The notes under the pieces are model-generated. The model worked only from the letters and a program-made list of their open reading frames with translations, made no database searches and had not been told where the DNA came from. A DNA stretch of 64,000 nucleotides from NCBI GenBank assembly GCA_001600055.1, contig BCIV01000012.1, positions 186,474-250,473 of the forward strand, read 5' to 3'. This document shows, in pieces, positions 56,945 to 64,000 of the stretch; positions within the stretch are counted from its first letter, which is position 1, and every line of letters starts with the position of its first letter. Position numbers and translations under genes: made by a program. The DNA is from Filobasidium wieringae. Its lineage: Eukaryota; Basidiomycota; Tremellomycetes; Filobasidiales; Filobasidiaceae.

Positions 56945-58322
56945 GTTCGCAAGATGTGATTTTGGGATGCAAGTCTACACATCTTCCGGTGGATGCAATT
57001 CCCCACTCGGCTGCTTATATATATGGCCATTGCTTTCGAGTATGGCTCACTTTGGTACTCAATTGAAATGTTGCTTCTTGTCAAATGATCGACCGACGAT
57101 CGCCGTGGAGGATCGATTTAGAACCTGACGATCAGCGTCTGCTGAGCGCGAATCGTCCCAAAGCATCTTTGTGTACAGCAACGAGTTTATCCGCTTGTTA
57201 ACAAGCTTTTTCCCGTTGATCGGCAATGGTTCACTGGCACCTCTTCTAGCCCGTGGGAGATAGTAACGATTTCGCACACGGGTCTTTTCGCTCCGACTGC
57301 ACATCGATGCAATAGACCGTTCTGTGGCTGCTTACGGTAGCAGGTCAGAATATACCTCGATAATGGATATTTACCGATTGAGAAACTTCAAGTCCGGTCT
57401 TTCCTCTCCGATAACCTCCTACTCGTCATCACACCGGACAACTCGATAATATCTGAATGGCTCTGCCCATATTCGTGTAGACCGGAGAAATCGCGTATCT
57501 TGAGATGCCAAAGTCGTCTGATCCGGGCCAGAGAGTGGTGTCGGATGGCTGCCTCGAGGTTGTTTATAGATGCTTCATCTTGCAAGACGACGTGTGTCGA
57601 CAATTTCAATCCAACCTTCTGGTGAACCAAGTGCCTGGAATCCTTATGTTTGGTCGCCGTTTCCCCTGTTCACCTCGCTTCTAGTTCTGTGACCTTACCC
57701 TATGATTTCACATTACTTTCGATTGGCTCTGGTTTCCACAAGCCAAGACACCAGAGTATGAGAGCAGGGCATATATACTAGTTCTGGCCAGAATCCTCAT
57801 GGATGAATCGTCGTTACAATAACTCGACCAAAGGATGTTTCAGAGTGAGTATACACGCGCGCATTCGGGTCTCATCGTACGATTCATGAACCATTGCGAT
57901 AATCCACATACTTATCCGTCGCAAAACTACGATTCAGCAGCTATCAGCTAGTAACTCGAAGCCGGTCTCTACCATCGGATTGTTTACGACTGGGCGACTG
58001 GAACTGCCTTGAGTCGCGACTTTTTCGAAGCGAGAAATCTGTCCCCAGTTAGTCCTCTCCCGTTGAGCCGCTGACCCGTATCTTACCAAAACACCCTGTA
58101 CTGCTGTCTCCACCTCCTCTTCCCTTACATCACCTTACAGCAATTTTCCTATAAGGTAACCCAAGTATTGGCCTGCTTCGTGTCAAAACAGCTAATTTAG
58201 CCTGTTTCACGTCAACAACCCCTGTACCTAGAGTGCTGTACAACTCTGTGAGACGATTGAATTTCTCAGCTTGATCTAAAACTTGCGTTTGCCCTGTTTT
58301 ATTATGCATTATTTCGATACAC
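56945..58322. other. Large gap between DUF7918-like copy 3 and PKA1
   Basis: About 1.38 kb. A 80-codon minus-strand frame at 57388-57630 lacks an ATG start and was not called. A TATA-like CATATATAC (57767-57775) and an ATG-TTT-CAG-A followed by GTGAGT (57835-57844) might start a tiny spliced transcript. Confidence 0.35.
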
Positions 58323-60812
58323 TTAGAAATCGGGGAACAATCCGTCATGTGGGCCCATTCCTGTTTTTCCGTACGCTGATACATCTGCTTCCTGATATCG
58401 ATCGAACCTGGTCATATCCAGAAGGATTATTAGCAATGGATCCACAGCAAATTACCCCCCATAGATAACTTACTGGCTCGCGTCACCTTCTCCCTCGATC
58501 TTGGGCACATAGGGCGCAGGTATCTCCCTTCTGTATAGTTTATCCCAGTCCACCTCAGAGTACCAGCCGTGGTTGAAAATATCTGCTGAACCCGATCGCA
58601 AGTTACCATATCGCTTGGTCAAGTCTCCAGTCAACAAGTTTTTCAACAAGTCTTTAGCAAGACCATCAAAGTACGTTGGGTATCGTACTTTGCCCTGTAC
58701 GAAACGAAGGTTGTCAGCTTTCGGCACAGCACATGTTCAGTTTCTCCGTTACATACGGCAATGATCTGATGAACAGGATATCAGTTACGTATTGACCATC
58801 TCATATTCATGGAAACTCACCTTTTCATAGAGCTTCATTGGGTTGCCGTCTTCAGTGAAGAATGGTGGATATCCAGCCTATGTCTCTCGGTCAGCGTCCC
58901 TCATCGATGCTTTCCATAGAGTTGAGATGTCTACTCACAAGCATTTCAAAGATCAATACTCCCAATGCGTACCAATCTACACTCTTATTGTAACCTTTAC
59001 TCTGTACTACTTCAGGAGCCACTGAGAAGGCACCAGCCACATCGACAAGCTCATCAGCTCTAGGCCTTTCGTGGCAGATTGCTCATACTGACAGTAATCA
59101 GGTGTTCCACACAGCGTCCAGGTGATATCTGGAACATGCTTTGCGAAACCGAAATCGGTTACCTTGATGTGACCATCCGCGCCGAGCAACAAGTTTTCCG
59201 GTTTAAGATCTCGGTAAATGATATCCAGAGAGTGCAGGTAGTCCAGTGCCAGAGCTACTTCTGCAGCGTAGAACTTGGCCACAGAGTTGGGGAAACGCTA
59301 TTAATCCGTCCAGAGAGATCAGTACGGTTATTATCAACACATTCGAGGACGACAAAACCTACCTGACTCTTTCGCAAGAGACTGAACAATTCCCCCCCTG
59401 CAACAAAGTCCATCACCATATACAAATTGTTTACGTCGTGGAACGTTCCCCACAGGTTGACCAAGAACGGGTGCCTGACCCTGACCAACATCTCTCGCTC
59501 GGAATTGGTGTGCTCGACTTGTTTCATCCTAACAACCTTCTCCTTGTTCAGCACCTTAATTGCATAGAAACGGCCATTATGTTTGGATCGAACCAGGTGC
59601 ACTCGACCAAAGGAACCAGTTCCTAGACTGGACAGAGTTGGCTCGGTAAGATTCTCCTCTTCAGCTAAGGACATCGATATCAGCTATGGCGACTCACGTT
59701 CTCTCAATCTGGAAATCTGCGAGAGCATATCTCCCTGCCGTCTTTCTTACAGCAGCCTTTGCAACAGGAGTCGTAGTTCCCGAAGTTCCTCCTGCGGCTG
59801 CAGTGACCTGCTCGAAAGCCGCTTGAGTCGCTACAGCGTTGATGGTAGCCACTCTCGCCTGTTGGGCAGCGTATTGTAGTGCTTGTTGGGCTTGTGCAGC
59901 CTGTTATCGACAGTCAAGCTAACTGAGCGGCAATTTCTTCTGATCTAGAGTAAAGATGCAAATATCCCTCACCTGTTCCTGAGCTTCCCGCACTTTATCC
60001 TTCAACCTCTCTTCCTCTGCGCTCGGCTGCCTGCCTGGGACCATCATTTTGCCCTCAGGGATGTCTTGCTCGTGAGGAGTGAAGCCGTATACCGGACTAG
60101 GGTTATTCGAGGACAAGCTAAGACCCCCCACATCGGCCATCTCGACCGACATGTTCCGGTCTAGCGGTTTCTGTGGTTGAGGCTGATAAATGTTGTGCTG
60201 TTGGGAATCTTGTTGTGTGACATGCTGTTGCGCTTGGTAGGATTGAGGATATTCTTGGGATGGGTATTGGGGTACGGCAGGAGAATTCAGGTTGATTATA
60301 GGTACACCTCCGAGCTGGATCTGAGGAGGTTGTGTCTGCTGATAAGGACCGGAAGACGAAGAGTAGGAAGTGTTCTGGTTCGACATGCCGGCAGAAGGAG
60401 GAGCGAGTGAAGAGTGGGCACCTGGTGATCAAATTGAGTATAAGATTATGATCAAATCCTTCCGCTTGAGCGTTCTACGAACCAGTAGTCATTGGTGGTT
60501 GTGATAATCGAGACCTGAATCATACGAATACGATGTTTCCGGGCAAGGGTCAGCTTCTACATACGATGCGCTCCATATGTCCGTTGATCGCTCTCTTCGA
60601 GGTGGGCAAACTCACTGCTGACTCTTTCCGACTCCCAGGCTGTTCGTAACGTTGTGCTGGGCAGGAGCTCTTGATGAATCTCCAGGTCCGGCAGACCGCG
60701 CGTGCTGCTGCTGGTGCTGCTGTTGTTGGTGTTGCTGAGAGCTCAGGGTCCCTTGGTTCGTCTGAGAAGGCGGTTTATCCCTTTGAAATTTGGACAAGAA
60801 AGAACTGGGCAT
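58323..60812 (-). CDS. PKA1: cAMP-dependent protein kinase catalytic subunit
   Basis: Start ATG 60812 ([15 protein letters not shown]), stop TAA 58325-58323. The N-terminal 250 residues are Gln/Ser/Pro-rich ([29 protein letters not shown]). An Ala/Gln helix then leads into the kinase: [17 protein letters not shown] (Gly loop), [13 protein letters not shown] (Lys), [22 protein letters not shown], the activation loop [35 protein letters not shown] and the C-terminal tail ending FPDF with the FxxF hydrophobic motif. The PKA family acts downstream of adenylyl cyclase (capsule, mating and virulence in Cryptococcus, family knowledge). The long Gln-rich N-terminus resembles tremellomycete Pka1. About eight introns. 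Confidence 0.95.
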
Positions 60813-61305
60813 CCTGAAGGGAGTTCCGCCTCGTAGCAGAGAGAGCGACGAGCGATCTGGCTGGAGGTGCAAATGCTAAGCTGAGGTCGCTGCTAGTTCA
60901 GAGTCGGCTCCTCAATGAGGTAATCGGCTATTTCTTAGCGCAGAGCGAGATTTGGCGATCTTGATGGACCAGTTGAGAATGTGGGCAATCCTACCGAGCG
61001 AACTGCACCGTGGTCTCTACTGAAAGATGGGCAGGTTACGTTGGAAGCGAGTGGTGTGACCTGATTCGCAACGATTCAAGAGGAGCGGACGAATTACTCC
61101 GGACATCGAAAGAGACCGATCGTGAATATTGCTACCGCGGAAATTGAGTACCTCCCACGAAGCCACGCCTATCAACCGAGCCAGATCAAATCTTCAACCG
61201 CGTTCACATGCGACATGCATGACATTATCAGATTCCTTGAGCGCTTGAGCTCAGATGTACAATGCCTACTCTGTGTATACTGCTTCTTTCGATCGCCGGA
61301 CCCGT
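60813..61305. other. Intergenic between STE11 3' end and PKA1 5' end
   Basis: About 490 nt, same-strand genes. Probably the PKA1 promoter and 5' leader. No coding region or repeat recognised. Confidence 0.4.
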
Positions 61306-64000
61306 TTATACCTCGTTCTTGGCCAAGAAGGCGTGTTCGAGTAGTTCGGACGCCTGTGGTCGCTGCTCGTATTCGATGATGAACATTTTTTGCAAAAAGT
61401 CTTCAGCCTCCGGAGAGATATCAGACGGGATAGTAGGCTTTGCAGATGCCCCGATCTGTATGCCACGCTTTCGCCATGAGCCTGCATTCGCGGTAAACCG
61501 AACGCCGACGGTACTGACCTTGAAGATAGCCTGCATCTGAGTTAGATTACCCCATGGATGGTCGCCCGTTAGCATCTCTACAACGAGACACCCAACACTC
61601 CAAATATCCGCTTTTTTAGTATAAGCCGTCTGCTTTACGACCTCTGGAGCCATCCAGAAGACAGACCCCTGCAACGATGCTCTCTGCAGTTTCACTTGCG
61701 ATGCGAGTTCTGTGGTGTAGAAAATCGGGATCAAGTGAATATCGTTCCGAAGGCTTAGGAGTAATTCAGCTTACTATTGGTGATCTTTTTAGAGATACCG
61801 AAATCGGAGATCTTGACTCCACCCTTGTTGTCCACCAATATGTTGGCACCCTTGATATCGCGATGAATGATGTTTCTTCCATGCAGGTAATCTAGACCTG
61901 TAACGATCTGTCGGACAAAATTCTTCACGAGCAATTCTTCAAATGCTCCATAATTTCTCAGCAGAGCTGTAACAGATCCGCCTGGTACATATTCCAGGAA
62001 GATGTTGAGATTGTCTTGGTCAGTCGAGGAATCTGCAAGCGGAACGTATACATCAGTCCGTAGTCAATCTTTGCCCTGACCTCGTCAACTGACCAAGGTA
62101 TTGAACGATATTTTCATGTTGCAGGTCCTTCAAGAGCGCGATTTCCCGTTGCATAGCAGTAACCATACTTTGCTTCCTCTCTTCGCTTCCAGTACCCCCC
62201 ATATCCAAGTTTACTTGTTTTACAGCCATCAATAGTCCATTCTGAGCATCCATCCCGAGGAAGACTTGGCCAAAGGAACCTTGACCGATCAGTGCTCCTT
62301 TGATCCATTTGATAGATCGATTCGCTGCAATAGACATATTATCAGACCAAGCGTGCAAGTAGCGGAGAGATACAAGCGAAACGTGACTTACTTCCGGTGG
62401 AAGTCACAGCTTTGACGTGCTGCTCTTCTTCCTCTTCCTCCTCCTCTTCCGACTCATCGCTCTCTTCTTCGGAAAATTCTTCTTCGGATACCTCCTCAAA
62501 GGAATCTTCCTCTTCCGAATCTTCGCCCTCCTCCTTAGGTACAAGTCCAGGACTATAAGCCTTGCTCAGTCTCACTGTTCCAGGAGCCAAAAATTGGTCA
62601 GGGGACCGTTCCGCCTCCTCTTCAGACTCGGCGAATGTGATCACGCTGGCCCGTCGGTTTTCAACTTCGGCGGTGATCTCATCGACCGTTAACAGACTTG
62701 CCGCATCAGATCTCCTCCTATTCTTACGAATGGCTGAGATGGTACTCAGTCGGCTGCGGGTAGACATGACCGAACTCCTTCTATCCTGCATTACGGATCT
62801 GGGCCGGGTCTTGGGCTCGTAACCTTTCAAGGAATCGGAAAACGATTCGCTGGAAGGCTGGAATGCAGGTAAAAGAGGAGCGCCGTTGATTGACGATCCG
62901 CTTGTATCTCCGTCAATAAATGGTCTTGATTCCACGCCATCGTCGCCAGAGACAGATACCCTTGGAACATCGCTTGATTCGCCATTCTCTTCTGGTATAG
63001 CCTCAGCAGTGGGTATCGATATGTTTTTATGACTTGATGCTCTGCTCATACGTTTCGAGCTATTTGAACTAGCGACACTGAATCTGGATGGCAAGCGATT
63101 GCCGTCCAGACTCAGGCGGGGTGCAGCAAAGGCGTCCAGACCGAAATCCAATTCTCCCTTGGGACCCAAGCGCAGCATGCTGTTTCGGGCACCCTTCTCT
63201 AAATCCCTTCGTTTGGCGGTTGGGAAGTATTCTGCAAGATGATTCGAAATGATTTCGCTGGGCGGTCGGTGTCCGAAAAAGTTGTGAATTTTTCGACCAC
63301 GAGTTGCAAGGAAGGATCCGGAAGAAGGAGATTTAGGGATTGCGACCGGTGCAACGACAGCATTCTTGCTTGCAGAATCTGCAACGGGGACTCCGAGAGC
63401 TGACATGACACTGACCATGCTCGCGCGATGAGTCTGCTTGCCTACCCTCATTGAATTCGCTGTTCGTGGTGAGTCCCGGTTACGAGAGGTCGTCACAGAA
63501 TAAGTAGGCGACGTAGGAGACATGTCTACTGGAGGTGGAGCATCGCCAAATATGTTTGTGATGTTCTTCCGGTTCGATAGTACGCGCATCTGCTTGAGAT
63601 ATAGTCCATTCTCCCGAGCTGGGTCGGTAGGTGGAGCGTAGCAGACCGCTAGCAGTTCAGCTTCAGTCAATGGTCGAGCTGAAGGATGAATGTCAGCAAC
63701 TCGGCAGATCTGACCCTGAGAATGTGACCGACACCTACCATCGTCATGCTTTTGAAGGAACACGCCCCAGCCATCTACGTCAAGGCAATCTGCCTCATCC
63801 GTTTCAGATTCACTCTCGCTCAATCCTGGCGGTCCTCCTCGAGCCAAACCTCCCCACTTCCCGAACTTCCTCAAAGCCTTCTCTAGTACCTCATATCCGT
63901 TCTGGCATGCCTCGACATCGATTGTTCTGGATGTGTCATCATCAACGAGAATGAACTTGACCAACTTTCTCTTGACGTCTTCCAGAGAGAGAGTGGGTGT
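61306..64000 (-). CDS. STE11: STE11-type MAPKK kinase, 3' part (5' end beyond window)
   Basis: The gene enters from the right edge in an open frame; stop at 61308-61306. The visible N-terminal part has [20 protein letters not shown] and [21 protein letters not shown], a Ras-association-like domain. A 400-residue Ser/Arg-rich linker follows and an acidic run ([20 protein letters not shown]). The kinase then has [63 protein letters not shown] and [19 protein letters not shown] plus C-terminal STE kinase is the Ste11 layout, acting in mating and osmotic MAPK cascades. The SAM domain expected at the N-terminus would lie outside the window. Confidence 0.93.

Noticed and set aside
57388..57630. 80-codon minus-strand frame
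   Set aside because: Starts with TTG, no family match; could be a decayed gene but no evidence.

Overview
The window is a gene-dense piece of nuclear chromosome from a basidiomycete fungus, most probably a tremellomycete yeast related to Cryptococcus. The reasons are intron-rich genes with mostly 50-80 nt GT-AG introns, a Pan1/intersectin-type gene ending in DH and PH domains (the Cin1 architecture described in Cryptococcus), a PKA catalytic subunit with a Gln-rich N-terminal extension, an STE11-type MAPKKK, a homocitrate synthase (alpha-aminoadipate lysine route), and paralogues that look like the fungal DUF7918 family. I cannot name the genus. No transposon, CRISPR array or origin was recognised. 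Exon joins are read by eye from splice signals and frame continuity, and were not run through a gene finder.

Layout: 1-9 kb holds the end of an unknown gene, BRX1 (-), LSM4 (+), an overlapping pair made of an unknown protein and the mitochondrial helicase IRC3 (-), and a kinase-like gene (-). 9-13 kb holds TIM54 (+) and a NIPA-type Mg transporter (-). 13.8-16.9 kb is an accessory stretch with three very small three-exon genes that I infer, plus a diverged duplicated block. 17.5-27.6 kb runs forward: a secreted GPI-type protein, homocitrate synthase, the p24 protein ERV25, an LRR protein and APN1. 27.7-36.8 kb: DUG3 (-), tRNA-Ile(AAU) (+) and the intersectin-like CIN1/PAN1 gene (-). 37-43.5 kb: a twin-CX9C protein (+), adenylate kinase (-), a KEN/D-box protein that may be securin (-), and NTH1 (-). 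43.8-49.4 kb: a thioesterase-fold protein and two tandem DUF7918-like paralogues ending in SUMO-interacting-like motifs. 49.5-55.7 kb: RLI1 (-) and NOG2 (+) from a divergent promoter. 55.9-64 kb: a short third DUF7918-like copy (-), PKA1 (-) and the 3' part of STE11 (-).

Themes: ribosome assembly and recycling (BRX1, NOG2, RLI1), RNA processing (LSM4), base excision repair (APN1, NTH1), mitochondria (IRC3, TIM54, twin-CX9C), endocytosis (CIN1) and signalling (PKA1, STE11). The least explained parts are the tiny-gene array, the DUF7918-like paralogues, the hairpin-bearing NOG2 intron, the IRC3 overlap and the KEN/D-box protein.
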